DNA of 41,638 nucleotides, taken from assembly GCA_022446965.1 (NCBI GenBank), contig JAKVBV010000021.1, positions 1-41,638 of the forward strand. Reading direction: 5' to 3'. The translations under genes and the position numbers were made by a program. Of this stretch, positions 15,132 to 24,305 are shown one piece after another (the first letter of the stretch is position 1; each line of letters opens with the position of its first letter). The notes beneath the pieces are model-generated. The model ran no database searches and was not told the origin of the DNA. It was given only the letters and a program-made list of their open reading frames with translations. The stretch comes from Phycisphaerales bacterium (GTDB lineage Bacteria; Planctomycetota; Phycisphaerae; Phycisphaerales; SM1A02).

Positions 15132-18094
15132 GCAGTCGGCTCGATACGGAGTGTGACCACACCAAAGGGCCGCAGCGGAACGATGGTCGTATCGCCATCA
15201 TGGTGCAGTCCGTCGAGGCCGAGCGGTTGTTCGTGCAGGTCACACGACGACACGACGCAGGCCGCGGGCCAGTGCATCGTGGCAGTGCCATGTGCACCGT
15301 GTACTTCCACCAGCCGCACGATCATTCCACGATCGTCTTCGGCCCCCTTGCATGCCATGATCTCCACCTGGGCCGGTGCCGACACGTCCATGCTGAACGG
15401 TGCCGCTTGAGGCTGCGTCGCCATGGCCTCACGCCCAGCGAACACTTCAGCTTCGGCGACCACGCCTGCCTGCAAGGCGCACCCTGCATGCGGCATGAGC
15501 CCCCACCGCAATACATGCGCGCCTCGATCGGCGTCGGGGTCGGGGAACTCCGGCGCTCGCAGCAGCGACAGCCCCAATCGGCCGTGCAGTCCGCTGCGTC
15601 CGTAGATCCCACGATCCAGCACGGCAAGACCACATCCTGATTCGGCCAGATCCATCCAGCGATGGCCCGGCACTTCGAAGCGAGCAGCGTCGAATGCCGT
15701 GTTCTCGTGCGTGGGCCGACGAATGTGGCCCATTTGAATGCCGTAGGTCGCTTGACTCGCCCTGATGTCGGTGCCGAATTCGCACCGCAGCAGACGCCGC
15801 GACTGTGCCCAGTCGATGCTGCACTCCACCTCGAGCACGGGCGAGCCAGCCCTCAGGATGTATCGCATCACGACGGCACTGGCGTCGGCAATGTCTCGCT
15901 TCACCTCGATGATGGCACACATGGGATCGCTCGAGACACACTCGACTGATGCGGCCGGCGCAAGATCGATCTCGTGATCGCGATACTCGCGGTCGATGTC
16001 CCAGGCCTCCCACCGCCTGGGTCGATCGCGGTATAGATGCAGCGTGTTGAGCGGGCCTGCCAATGCACGCGTCGCCCCCTGCGCCTTGAGGTCATGTACG
16101 CACCCGTCGTCACCAATTCGACACGACACGATGGCGTTGCTCAACGTGAGCCCGTCCACCTCGACCGGCTGGACATCGGCAGGCAGGGTGTCCGTCAATG
16201 CCACGCACCCCAAGGGTGGCGCATCACTGAACCAGCGACAGCGGCCTGCGTCGTCAGCCAGCACACCTGAACGTGTGGTCGACGCCGGATTGAACGCGTG
16301 GGTGTCGCCCGTGACATGCGCATCGATGCGTGACGCCGCTTCCATCTGCACGGTCGCCATGTCCCTCCGGCAGTCCTCGTACACCGCACCAATCGATGAA
16401 CCAGGCAGAATGTCATGGAACTGCTGCAGCAGCAGACGGCGCCAGGCCTCCACCAGGGCGCGGCGCGTTTCGATTCGTCCCACGGCATCGCCCACACTCA
16501 GCAGTTCAGCCAGCCGCAACGATTCCTCAGCCTGCAGATTGGCTCTCTTGAGCCAGCCGTGCGACGTGAACGTGCCACGGTGCATTTCCAGATACAACTC
16601 GCCGTCCCAGATGGCTGGCGGTGTAACGCTTTCGGGTCGGGTGAAACCACCCAATGTGCCCATCGTCACTTGGGGCAAACCAGGGGCGGACCCACTCCAG
16701 CGGGCACGCTCGACCATGGTGTCAGTCGGGCCACCGCCGCCGTCACCCCATCCATAGGGCTGCATCCACGCTGTAGAGCGCCCATGTCTGTCCGCCATGG
16801 CGTTGGCCTGCGCACCGACCAGATCCTTGGGTTCCAGCTCGGCGTTGTACGTGTGACCAGGTGTGAAGTGCGATGCGATGCGCGTGCCATCGATGCCCTG
16901 CCACGTGAAATCGACGAAGGGGAAGGCCGTCACCTCGTTCCAACAGATCTTGTTGGTGATGAATCGCTCCAGACCGGCCAGCTTCACCAGTTGCGGAAGG
17001 CTCGCGGGGAAGCCAAAGGTGTCGGGCAGGAACAACACCGACTGTGATCCCGCTGCACCAAATCGATCTTGCCACCAGGCCGTGCCGTGGATGAACTGCC
17101 GTATCAGCGACTCGCCCGAAGGCACCTGACAATCAGGCTCCACCCACATGGTGCCGCCAGCTTCCCAACGACCCTCCTGCACGCGAGCGGCGATGGCGTT
17201 GAACAGCGCCGGGTCATCTTCCTCCAGCCATGCATACTGCTGGGCCTGTGAGGCGGTGAAGCAGAAGTTCTCGTACCGATCCATCAGCCGCAGGGCCGTG
17301 GCCCACGAGCGACGAATCTTGCGCCGCGTTTCGGCGATGGGCCACAACCATGCGGTGTCGATGTGCGCGTGTCCGACGGCAGTCACCTGCGTGTCTGCAT
17401 GTGACCCGGCAAGTGCCGAACGCAGCCAGTGAAGTGCCGCCGGAGCCGATTCGTGAACGGCGTCGTCGTCGATCATCGTGCCCACGTGCACGAGCGCATC
17501 GGCCACCTGTTGCGCCTGCGGAGCGGTGCCCTCGAGGGCACGCAACAATCGCACGCCGAAGTCGATGCCCACTGCCAGTTCCCATGTGGGCTCATGCACC
17601 CGCACGAGCTGGGCATGCTCGAACCGGCCGGGCGTGTCTTCCGCCCAGCGGGCGTGATCTTCCGGTGGATCCCACCAGAACAATGTTGCGCCGAGCGGTC
17701 GATTGCAGGCGGCTTCCACCTCGAAGGACATGTCACCTGAGGCGTCTTCCGGCAGTCGCACGAGATCGTGATTGGCATCGAGGCCATGCCATGCTTCACC
17801 ATCGCGAATGAGCAGTGCTTCGGTGCCGCTGCTGAAGCGAACCGCGGGCGCTCCCTCACCTTCGGGCATGGTGCCCGAACAGGTAAACCATGCAGTGGAC
17901 CATACCGGCCCCCATCGCCAGCCTGGCTGCACCGGCTGAAAGTCACCAGCCGCGGGCCGCTGCCCTCGTTGTGTAGTGACACACGCCTGCACGGACAGGT
18001 CCAACGCTGCCGTGATCGCCGCTGGCATCAGCACGTCGGTGACGAGAGTGTGCGCCGTGATGGCGGTCAATTCACGAGGGTCGACAGGCGGCAT
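15128..18094 (-). CDS. Glycoside hydrolase family 38 alpha-mannosidase
   Basis: 988 residues. The N-terminal ~230 residues form a beta-domain. The catalytic domain opens with VGHAHIDTAWLWP, carrying Zn ligands H244 and D246. The nucleophile is D358 in LFLPDTFGFPASLPQ, and the helical segment RRALVEAWRRLLLQQFHDILPGSSIGAVYEDC is characteristic. The C-terminal beta-sandwich region includes YGIQMGHIRRPTHENTAFDAARFEVPGHRW in pieces matching the family. No signal peptide is visible, so it probably acts in the cytosol on imported alpha-mannosides. The length fits bacterial GH38. Its stop overlaps the SSF start; the MFS gene is 17 bases upstream. Confidence 0.93.
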   Translation of the reverse strand: MPPVDPRELTAITAHTLVTDVLMPAAITAALDLSVQACVTTQRGQRPAAGDFQPVQPGWRWGPVWSTAWFTCSGTMPEGEGAPAVRFSSGTEALLIRDGEAWHGLDANHDLVRLPEDASGDMSFEVEAACNRPLGATLFWWDPPEDHARWAEDTPGRFEHAQLVRVHEPTWELAVGIDFGVRLLRALEGTAPQAQQVADALVHVGTMIDDDAVHESAPAALHWLRSALAGSHADTQVTAVGHAHIDTAWLWPIAETRRKIRRSWATALRLMDRYENFCFTASQAQQYAWLEEDDPALFNAIAARVQEGRWEAGGTMWVEPDCQVPSGESLIRQFIHGTAWWQDRFGAAGSQSVLFLPDTFGFPASLPQLVKLAGLERFITNKICWNEVTAFPFVDFTWQGIDGTRIASHFTPGHTYNAELEPKDLVGAQANAMADRHGRSTAWMQPYGWGDGGGGPTDTMVERARWSGSAPGLPQVTMGTLGGFTRPESVTPPAIWDGELYLEMHRGTFTSHGWLKRANLQAEESLRLAELLSVGDAVGRIETRRALVEAWRRLLLQQFHDILPGSSIGAVYEDCRRDMATVQMEAASRIDAHVTGDTHAFNPASTTRSGVLADDAGRCRWFSDAPPLGCVALTDTLPADVQPVEVDGLTLSNAIVSCRIGDDGCVHDLKAQGATRALAGPLNTLHLYRDRPRRWEAWDIDREYRDHEIDLAPAASVECVSSDPMCAIIEVKRDIADASAVVMRYILRAGSPVLEVECSIDWAQSRRLLRCEFGTDIRASQATYGIQMGHIRRPTHENTAFDAARFEVPGHRWMDLAESGCGLAVLDRGIYGRSGLHGRLGLSLLRAPEFPDPDADRGAHVLRWGLMPHAGCALQAGVVAEAEVFAGREAMATQPQAAPFSMDVSAPAQVEIMACKGAEDDRGMIVRLVEVHGAHGTATMHWPAACVVSSCDLHEQPLGLDGLHHDGDTTIVPLRPFGVVTLRIEPTA

Positions 18095-18111
18095 GGGGAC
18101 ACACTAGCGGC

Positions 18112-19458
18112 TCACTGCGAGGCTGGCGTACCCGTGTCGTCGTCACGGCGACGTCGTACGAGGGTCAACACCACAACCCACAACACACCGGCGCCGGCGA
18201 TCCATGTGGACCACACCAATTGCGGTCTGATGCCGGTCCAATCGTCAGCGGCGCCTTCCGACACGGCGAAGGCCAGACCGAACAGCGTGAGGCTGAAGGC
18301 CAGACGACCCGCCAACGACTGCATCGACAGATAGGTGGCACGCAACTGCACCGGCACGGCACCGGTCACGGCGGCATTCAGCGGCGGTGTCATCAACGCT
18401 CGGGGGCAGGACCGCAGCAGCAAGAGGGCCACGATCACCGGGCTCAGCACCCAGGCCATCATTCCAATGGTGATGGCCTGCAGCGCCGTGGCACACAACA
18501 ACACGCCCCAGAGCCCGATGCGGTTGCGTAGTCGAATGCTGCGGGCAGAGGCCATAGAGGCCAGCCAGAACGTCACGGCCACATGCAGGCCCGTGACCAA
18601 CGGCGTGTCGGCCGCCTTCAACAGGTCATCGGACAGGACCGACTTGATGTACGACTGGAAGTACTCGTAGGGAATGTGGTTGAGCACCAGCATCAGCGCG
18701 ACGTAGCTGAACAACAGCAACAACACCGGGCGGCGCCACTGCCCGATGCACTGCGCGGCCTGACGCACCAGATGAGACTTGGTGCGTGAATCAGCGGTGT
18801 CTGGTTCACGCATCTTGAACACGGTCACGAACATGGCGATCGCGACCACGAAACTCAGCACGTACGGCAGGCGCAGGTCGAACCAGGCAACAACGCCGCC
18901 GATGAGCGCCGCACCAGCACCACCGAGAAAGCGGATCCGGCCAGCCCGCGCCTCACGAGCGGCAAACTGATCCACCGCTCCAGCTGCGTCCAGACTGTCA
19001 TGGTGCAGGGCTGTGTCGGTACCACTGCGAAATGCAATGCCCGCAGCCCGTAAGCCCTGCCCGACCGCAAGCAGCGCGAACAGACCCATGCTGGTCTCTT
19101 GCACATCCCCCCCGGGCACCACACCCATCACGGTGGGCGCGCCGAGCAGGAGCAGATGGCTAACCGCCATCAAGGCCGCGCCGACAAGCAAGGTGGGCCG
19201 CCGACCGATGCGATCACCGATCCATCCACTGGGCACTTCGACGATCACCACGCACAGGAAGTAGAGGGCTTCCAACCGCAGCACGTCTTCCAGCGGAAGC
19301 AATGACGCGAAGTAGATGAAGAACACAGGCACCCAGAAGGATGCCTCCGCAAACAACGCGTACCGCTGATATAGATCAGCGGTACGCAGATGAGGTCGGG
19401 TCAGGTTCGACGTGGGATCAGGGGTCGTCGTCTTCTTCATCATCATCCGGCGGCGCAT
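18112..19458 (-). CDS. Major facilitator superfamily transporter
   Basis: 448 residues with about 12 hydrophobic segments. The MFS motif A is seen as GDRIGRRPTLLVGAAL after segment 2. The central loop is charged (KMREPDTADSRTKSHL). The tail is VVVLTLVRRRRDDD. The substrate is unknown; its place upstream of GH38 and SSF suggests a sugar, but drug export is possible. The start is unclear: ATGs at 19458, 19446, 19443 and 19440 all lie inside the 3' end of the beta-helix gene, and none has a good ribosome site. The overlap of 23-41 bases with that gene is genuine whichever is used. Confidence 0.85.
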   Translation of the reverse strand: MRRRMMMKKTTTPDPTSNLTRPHLRTADLYQRYALFAEASFWVPVFFIYFASLLPLEDVLRLEALYFLCVVIVEVPSGWIGDRIGRRPTLLVGAALMAVSHLLLLGAPTVMGVVPGGDVQETSMGLFALLAVGQGLRAAGIAFRSGTDTALHHDSLDAAGAVDQFAAREARAGRIRFLGGAGAALIGGVVAWFDLRLPYVLSFVVAIAMFVTVFKMREPDTADSRTKSHLVRQAAQCIGQWRRPVLLLLFSYVALMLVLNHIPYEYFQSYIKSVLSDDLLKAADTPLVTGLHVAVTFWLASMASARSIRLRNRIGLWGVLLCATALQAITIGMMAWVLSPVIVALLLLRSCPRALMTPPLNAAVTGAVPVQLRATYLSMQSLAGRLAFSLTLFGLAFAVSEGAADDWTGIRPQLVWSTWIAGAGVLWVVVLTLVRRRRDDDTGTPASQ

Positions 19459-20824
19459 CGTAGGGGCAGTTGCCCCATCGCGTCAGGATGTAGATGAGAT
19501 CGCGGACATCAACGATTCCGCTCTGGTCGACGTCGCCCGTGCCCCCATTGCTGTTGCCAAAGTTCTGGATCCACAGGATCAACTCGTCGTAGAAGACGTT
19601 GCGGTCGCCGGTGATGTCCGCGAGGCAATCGCACTCATCGGGATACCCGTTGAGATCGAGGTCCACCTTGTCCCCGTCGAGGACTTCGCAGAGGTCGAGA
19701 ATGCCGTTGTCGTTGCAATCGCCACCTTCGTTCATCTGGCACAGATCGGGGACGCCATCCCCGTCACAGTCTTCCAGATCGTCCTGGCACTCGTCACCAA
19801 TGCCATTGCCATCGCAATCAGTGAGCAGTTCTTCTTCGACATCGCACGCGTCGGCGATGCCGTTGCCATTGCAATCACCAAAGAGAAGCTCGTAGGCATC
19901 AGGAATACCGTCGCCGTTGCAGTCGGGATCGCAGCTGTCCGGACGCCAGTTGCCGTCGAGATCCTGGGTCAGCCCCATGGCGATCTCGAGCACATCCTTG
20001 ATGTTCGTGTTGTCGCAGTCGGCTTCGCACTGGTCCCAGAGACCATTGTCATCGAGGTCGGACAGCGGCCACATGCTGCCAGTGCCATCGTCACACTCCG
20101 CATCGGGGTCGAAGTTGGTGCCCTCTTCGACATCGTCGAAGCAGTTGTCGTTGCAGTTGTCACACTCGGCCCAGTTGTAGGTCCAGTCGTCCTTCTCCAA
20201 CTCTCCGACGGAGATGTTGGATGCCGTCGTGTACCCACAGATCACCGTACCGTTCAAGGCGATGACAGCGGTACCCTCGGCATGGAAGAAGTCGGCCTGC
20301 GGACCAGGGAGTTGATGCTGGCCCGTGCAGTCTTCAAATCGACAGAACTCGAAGGTCGCGTTGGACTCGGCCCAAACGGCGCCGCCGGAGTAGTCCGCAT
20401 GGCAGTCTGAGAAGACACAGTTATTGACGAACACTTCAGGACCGTCGACATACAGGCCGGCCCCGGAATGGGCCTTGCCACGCCGGATCGTGAAGCCCTC
20501 GATCGTGACAACAGCGGAGGGCAGCCCCACGACTTCAAAGACGCGGTCGTTCTCCTGGCTATCGAGGACGGTGAGATCAGCACCGTGTGTGGATCGGATG
20601 GTGAGGCTCATGCCGGCGGTGTTAACCATCGGAAGGAGGAGCCCGTTGTCGTACTCACCCGGGCCGACCTCGATGGTGTCACCACTGTTGGCCACCACCA
20701 GAGCCGCATGCAGGGAGTTGAAGTCGCCCGATCCGTCCTGCTCGACCGACCATGTCTCCGCGCCAGCCACGGTGACACACAGCATGGTGGCGATGGAACC
20801 GATCATCAAAGCACGTGGACGCAT
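19418..20824 (-). CDS. Secreted beta-helix protein with Ca-binding repeats and dockerin-like end
   Basis: 468 residues. The signal peptide (MRPRALMIGSIATMLCVTVAGA) ends near residue 22. Residues 24-200 are a right-handed beta-helix of the pectate-lyase-like type (WSVEQDGSGDFNSLHAAL, GDTIEVGPGEYDNG, VTIEGFTIRRGKAHSGAGLY). Residues 230-400 are Asp/Asn/Cys-rich with DxDGDGxPD-like calcium loops (CNGDGIPDAYE, CNGNGIADACD, CDGDGVPDLCQ), as in thrombospondin type 3 repeats. Residues 401-452 are dockerin-like (LADITGDRNVFYDEL; GDVDQSGIVDVRDLIYIL). The tail is a run of Asp/Glu/Pro. It probably sits at the cell surface; a carbohydrate-lyase activity is not shown. TTGGAG six bases before ATG 20824 decides the start. 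Confidence 0.88.
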   Translation of the reverse strand: MRPRALMIGSIATMLCVTVAGAETWSVEQDGSGDFNSLHAALVVANSGDTIEVGPGEYDNGLLLPMVNTAGMSLTIRSTHGADLTVLDSQENDRVFEVVGLPSAVVTIEGFTIRRGKAHSGAGLYVDGPEVFVNNCVFSDCHADYSGGAVWAESNATFEFCRFEDCTGQHQLPGPQADFFHAEGTAVIALNGTVICGYTTASNISVGELEKDDWTYNWAECDNCNDNCFDDVEEGTNFDPDAECDDGTGSMWPLSDLDDNGLWDQCEADCDNTNIKDVLEIAMGLTQDLDGNWRPDSCDPDCNGDGIPDAYELLFGDCNGNGIADACDVEEELLTDCDGNGIGDECQDDLEDCDGDGVPDLCQMNEGGDCNDNGILDLCEVLDGDKVDLDLNGYPDECDCLADITGDRNVFYDELILWIQNFGNSNGGTGDVDQSGIVDVRDLIYILTRWGNCPYDAPPDDDEEDDDP

Positions 20825-20909
20825 CTGAAACTCCAAGGACTCCGGCACGGGGCGCACAGGCAAGCGTACCCCGTATCACCCTGCATATCGGCTGTTTGTT
20901 GCATTTGCT

Positions 20910-20929
20910 GCACAGGATCCCCCCTGTGC
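20910..20929. promoter_or_regulatory. Inverted repeat upstream of the beta-helix gene
   Basis: GCACAGG-N6-CCTGTGC, a perfect 7-base inverted repeat about 86 bases upstream of the ATG at 20824. It could be a regulator site or a small hairpin. No clear -10/-35 pair was found near it, so this is a weak call. Confidence 0.25.
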
Positions 20930-21003
20930 GTCCGATTCTGCGGACGATTCGGGCTGTATGTTCTCGGACATTGACCTGTCTCCCCCTATTACGACCGCCC
21001 TGC

Positions 21004-21183
21004 GGCACCATTGTGGAGGGCATCGCCCTGCCGAATCCCACCAGCGTCGCCTTGCATGAAGCCTGCGGCTTTCGTCCCGTGGGCGTGTTCCATGAGGTAG
21101 GCCGCAAATTGGACCAGTGGTGGGATGTGGGCTACTGGGAGCTGGTGCTGGAGCCCTCGTCAGGCTCGTCCCCTGCGACGTGA
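21004..21183 (+). pseudogene. 3' remnant of a phosphinothricin-type GNAT acetyltransferase
   Basis: The last 59 codons of a GNAT family N-acetyltransferase are recognisable: GTIVEGIALPNPTSVALHEA, then CGFRPVGVFHEVGRKLDQW, then DVGYWELVLEP. This is the acetyl-CoA-binding C-terminal half of the phosphinothricin/methionine-sulfoximine acetyltransferase group. The frame stays open upstream to about 20815, but the sequence there has no GNAT character. The substrate-binding N-terminal half and the Arg/Gly acetyl-CoA loop are absent, so about two thirds of the gene is missing. It probably has no activity. The 3' end overlaps the RND gene end (21132) on the other strand. Confidence 0.65.
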
Positions 21184-24100
21184 CGCCACAGGCGCTGCAG
21201 ATCATCCACGGCGATGTACAGCGCCGGCACGATCAACAAGATCACGAACGTGGCGAACAGAATGCCGAATCCGATCGACAGGGCCATGGGCACCAGAAAC
21301 TTCGCCTGAATGCTCGTCTCGAAGATCATCGGCGAGAGTCCACAGAACGTGGTGATGCTGGTCAGCAGAATCGGCCGGAAGCGCCGAGTGCCCGCCACCA
21401 TCATGGCATCGATCGCCGTGCCCTGAGGATGACGCTGCCGCCACCGGTTGGCCGTCACGACCAATACGAGTGAATCGTTCACCACCACACCGGACAATGC
21501 GACCACGCCAAACATCGTGATGATGTTCAGGTTGTAGCCAAGCAAGATGTGACCGATCAATGCACCGATGAAGCCGAACGGAATGGCCGACATCACGATC
21601 AATGGTTGCACGTAACTCTTGAATGGAATGGCGAGCAGCCCAAAGATCACCAGCATGGCCAGGGCGTACCCCGTGCCGAGATCCTCGAACGTATCCATCT
21701 GATCTCGAAACTCACCTTCGAACGACCACGTCAATCCCGGATGCCGCGGAGCGATGTCGGACCACAACCGGGGGGCAAGATCGACGATCACCTCGTTGGC
21801 GTTCGTGATCTGCGTATCGACTTCAGCCGATACCGCCAGCACCCGTTGCCCATTGATGCGGGAAATGGCGGTACGAGCACGATCCGGTGTGATGGCCACC
21901 GCTTCTGACAACGGCATTTCATCACCAGTGGGCGTGCGCAGCACCAGTGTGTCGAGCACGCCCAGAGACGACCGCTCGTGTTTGGGCAGCCGCACCATCA
22001 CCCGAAGCTCATCGCGGCCACGCTGCTGCCGCATTGCTTCAGCCCCGTAAATGGCGTCACGACCCTGCCGGGCCGCGTCCAGCGTGGTGATGCCCGCGGC
22101 ACGTCCTTCCGGCGTGAGCGTGAAGTTCAGCTGTGGCTTGCCGGTGGACACGCCCGAGTCCACGCCGCGGATCCCTTCGTATCCCTCGAGCATGGCCGCC
22201 ACATCGAGTGCGGCGGCGTCGAGCGCATCTCGATCTCGGTGAATCAGACGGATCTCAAGCGGCTTGTCGCCCTCGCCGAATCCGTCGCGAAAGGACATCG
22301 CCTCCACACCGGCAACCGGCCCGATGGCATCGCTCCAGCGTGACGTGATCACCGACGCGGGCACGGTCTGCCGCTCAGGATCAAGCATCACCCACATCGA
22401 GACGAGTGATTCGTCGGCGCCTTCGATCCGCACCGGACCGAACGGGTTCAGGTTGGCCCCCACCACGGAGAACTTGCCGTCCACCGCGTCGGTCAGTTCC
22501 AGTTCGGTGATGGCCGTATCGAAGCCATCCTGAAGTGCCGTGAGCACACGGTCAGCTTCGCTGCGCGGCGCACCCACGGGCAAGCGACCCGAAACGATGA
22601 TCGCACCCGAGTCGATCGCTGGCATGAATGTGAACGGAATCCAACCGCCTGCGACGTAGCCGATGGATGCAAGCAACATTGCCACGCCTGCGGTGATGGT
22701 GGCATACCGATTGCGAAAGCACAGCCAGGCAAACGGCGTGTAGCACCGCTCGATGGTCCATTGCAGCCCAGCGCGGCACCGTGCTGAAGGCTTGCCCACG
22801 GCCCGCCAGAATGCGGAGTCCTTGCCCTTGTGGGCCAGGTGGGCGGGCAACACCAACAGCGACTCGATCAACGACACGAAGAACACGCTGATCGTGATCG
22901 CCGGGATCTGCATGAACAGCTTGCCCTCACCACCAGGGACGAAAAACATCGGCGCGAACGCCACGATGTTCGTGGTGACAGCGAAGAACACCGGCATCGA
23001 TATCTCTTTGGCGCCAGCGATAGCCGCGTCGAGCACCGGCAACCCCTGCTGTCGCTGCTCGTAGATGTTTTCCCCCACCATGATGGCGTCATCCACAATG
23101 ATGCCCAGCGTCACGATGAACGCGAACAGCGAGATCATGTTGATCGTCGCGCCCGTCAGGGGGATGAAGAGGAACGAGCCGAGAATCGAGATCGGAATGC
23201 CGAGCATCACCCAGAACGCGAGGCGTGGCTCGAGGAACAAGCCAAGCATCAACAGCACGAGCGCCAAACCGATGTAGGCATTGCGCAACAGCAGATCGAT
23301 GCGTTCGCGGTAGATCACCGAGTCGTCGTTCCAGATCGTCAGATCGATGCCGGCTGGCACGCTGGAGATGGCCTGGTCCACGAAGGCATGAGTCGCTTCG
23401 GATACACCGATGGGTGTTTCCATGCCGGTGCGATACACCTCGACAGAAATTGTGCGATCGTCATTGAAGAACGCGGCAAGATCCTGCTCGCGGAAATCCT
23501 CACGAATGTCGGCGATCATGCCCAGCGTGACGCGCGTGCCGTCGGGCCGCGTGATGACGGGAATGTCCTTGAACTGGGCCGCCGTCTCTCGCCGCTCATT
23601 CGTTCGCACCAGCACCCGGCCGGACTCCGACCGGATCTCTCCGGCGGGCAGGTCCACCGAAGCGGCGCGAATGGCATTAGCGACGTCGCCGATGGTCAGG
23701 TGCAGTGATCGCAGTGTGTCGGCCGACACCTCAACCGCGATTTCCAGCGGCCGCGCATACGAAAGCTCGGCGAACGTGATCCCCGGCGTCTGCAACAGAT
23801 CTTCGCGCAGCCGTTGGGCGGTTTCTCGCAAGGTGCGTTCGTCGGCATCGCCGTGCACCAGGACCGACACCACTCGATTGCGTGACGAGAACAACCGCGC
23901 CGTGGGCCGTTCGATGTCTTCCGGGAAGGACGTGATCCGGTCAACTTCGGCCTTGATGTCCTGCAACGCCTTGGGGGCGTCCACGCCACGCACCAACTCG
24001 ACGATGACACTGCCGCCACCCTCCGCGGCCGTGGAGGACACACGCTTGACCCCTTCCAGCCCTTCCACCACGCCCTCGATGGCCAGCAACACACCCTGCT

Positions 24101-24305
24101 CGACCTCTTCCGGCCCGGCACCGGGATAGGCCACCGACACGATCGCCATGTCGATCGTGAATTCCGGAAACACCTCCTGCTTGAGCCGACCGGCCATCAA
24201 CAGGCCGCCGATCATGAAGGTGATCATCAGCAGATTGGCTGCAACCGGGTTGCGGCACATCCAGCCAATGAGGCCGTCGCGTTCTGAAGGCAGGCCGCGG
24301 CGCAT
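21132..24305 (-). CDS. RND family efflux permease (AcrB/HAE type)
   Basis: 1057 residues, full length for the family. The first membrane helix is NPVAANLLMITFMIGGLLM. Two periplasmic porter loops follow (about residues 50-345 and 570-880). The TM4 proton-relay pair is in TLGIIVDDAIMVGENIYEQ (near residue 400). GVVALSGVVVNDSLVLVV is the matching TM10 region. The first TM is preceded by only ~17 residues, as usual. It would pump hydrophobic or amphiphilic compounds out through the adaptor and the outer-membrane channel, driven by protons. The ATG shares one base with the adaptor stop (TGATG at 24303-24307), so translation is coupled. Confidence 0.95.
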   Translation of the reverse strand: MRRGLPSERDGLIGWMCRNPVAANLLMITFMIGGLLMAGRLKQEVFPEFTIDMAIVSVAYPGAGPEEVEQGVLLAIEGVVEGLEGVKRVSSTAAEGGGSVIVELVRGVDAPKALQDIKAEVDRITSFPEDIERPTARLFSSRNRVVSVLVHGDADERTLRETAQRLREDLLQTPGITFAELSYARPLEIAVEVSADTLRSLHLTIGDVANAIRAASVDLPAGEIRSESGRVLVRTNERRETAAQFKDIPVITRPDGTRVTLGMIADIREDFREQDLAAFFNDDRTISVEVYRTGMETPIGVSEATHAFVDQAISSVPAGIDLTIWNDDSVIYRERIDLLLRNAYIGLALVLLMLGLFLEPRLAFWVMLGIPISILGSFLFIPLTGATINMISLFAFIVTLGIIVDDAIMVGENIYEQRQQGLPVLDAAIAGAKEISMPVFFAVTTNIVAFAPMFFVPGGEGKLFMQIPAITISVFFVSLIESLLVLPAHLAHKGKDSAFWRAVGKPSARCRAGLQWTIERCYTPFAWLCFRNRYATITAGVAMLLASIGYVAGGWIPFTFMPAIDSGAIIVSGRLPVGAPRSEADRVLTALQDGFDTAITELELTDAVDGKFSVVGANLNPFGPVRIEGADESLVSMWVMLDPERQTVPASVITSRWSDAIGPVAGVEAMSFRDGFGEGDKPLEIRLIHRDRDALDAAALDVAAMLEGYEGIRGVDSGVSTGKPQLNFTLTPEGRAAGITTLDAARQGRDAIYGAEAMRQQRGRDELRVMVRLPKHERSSLGVLDTLVLRTPTGDEMPLSEAVAITPDRARTAISRINGQRVLAVSAEVDTQITNANEVIVDLAPRLWSDIAPRHPGLTWSFEGEFRDQMDTFEDLGTGYALAMLVIFGLLAIPFKSYVQPLIVMSAIPFGFIGALIGHILLGYNLNIITMFGVVALSGVVVNDSLVLVVTANRWRQRHPQGTAIDAMMVAGTRRFRPILLTSITTFCGLSPMIFETSIQAKFLVPMALSIGFGILFATFVILLIVPALYIAVDDLQRLWRHVAGDEPDEGSSTSSQ

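Noticed and set aside
19640-20160. Apparent DNA repeats in the beta-helix gene
   Set aside because: They reflect repeated calcium-loop codons, not a mobile element or CRISPR; spacing and sequence vary.
19412-20410. Plus-strand frame of 332 codons rich in Val/Ala/Ile
   Set aside because: It is the mirror of the Asp-rich calcium repeats (GAC/GAT complement to GTC/ATC); no gene features.
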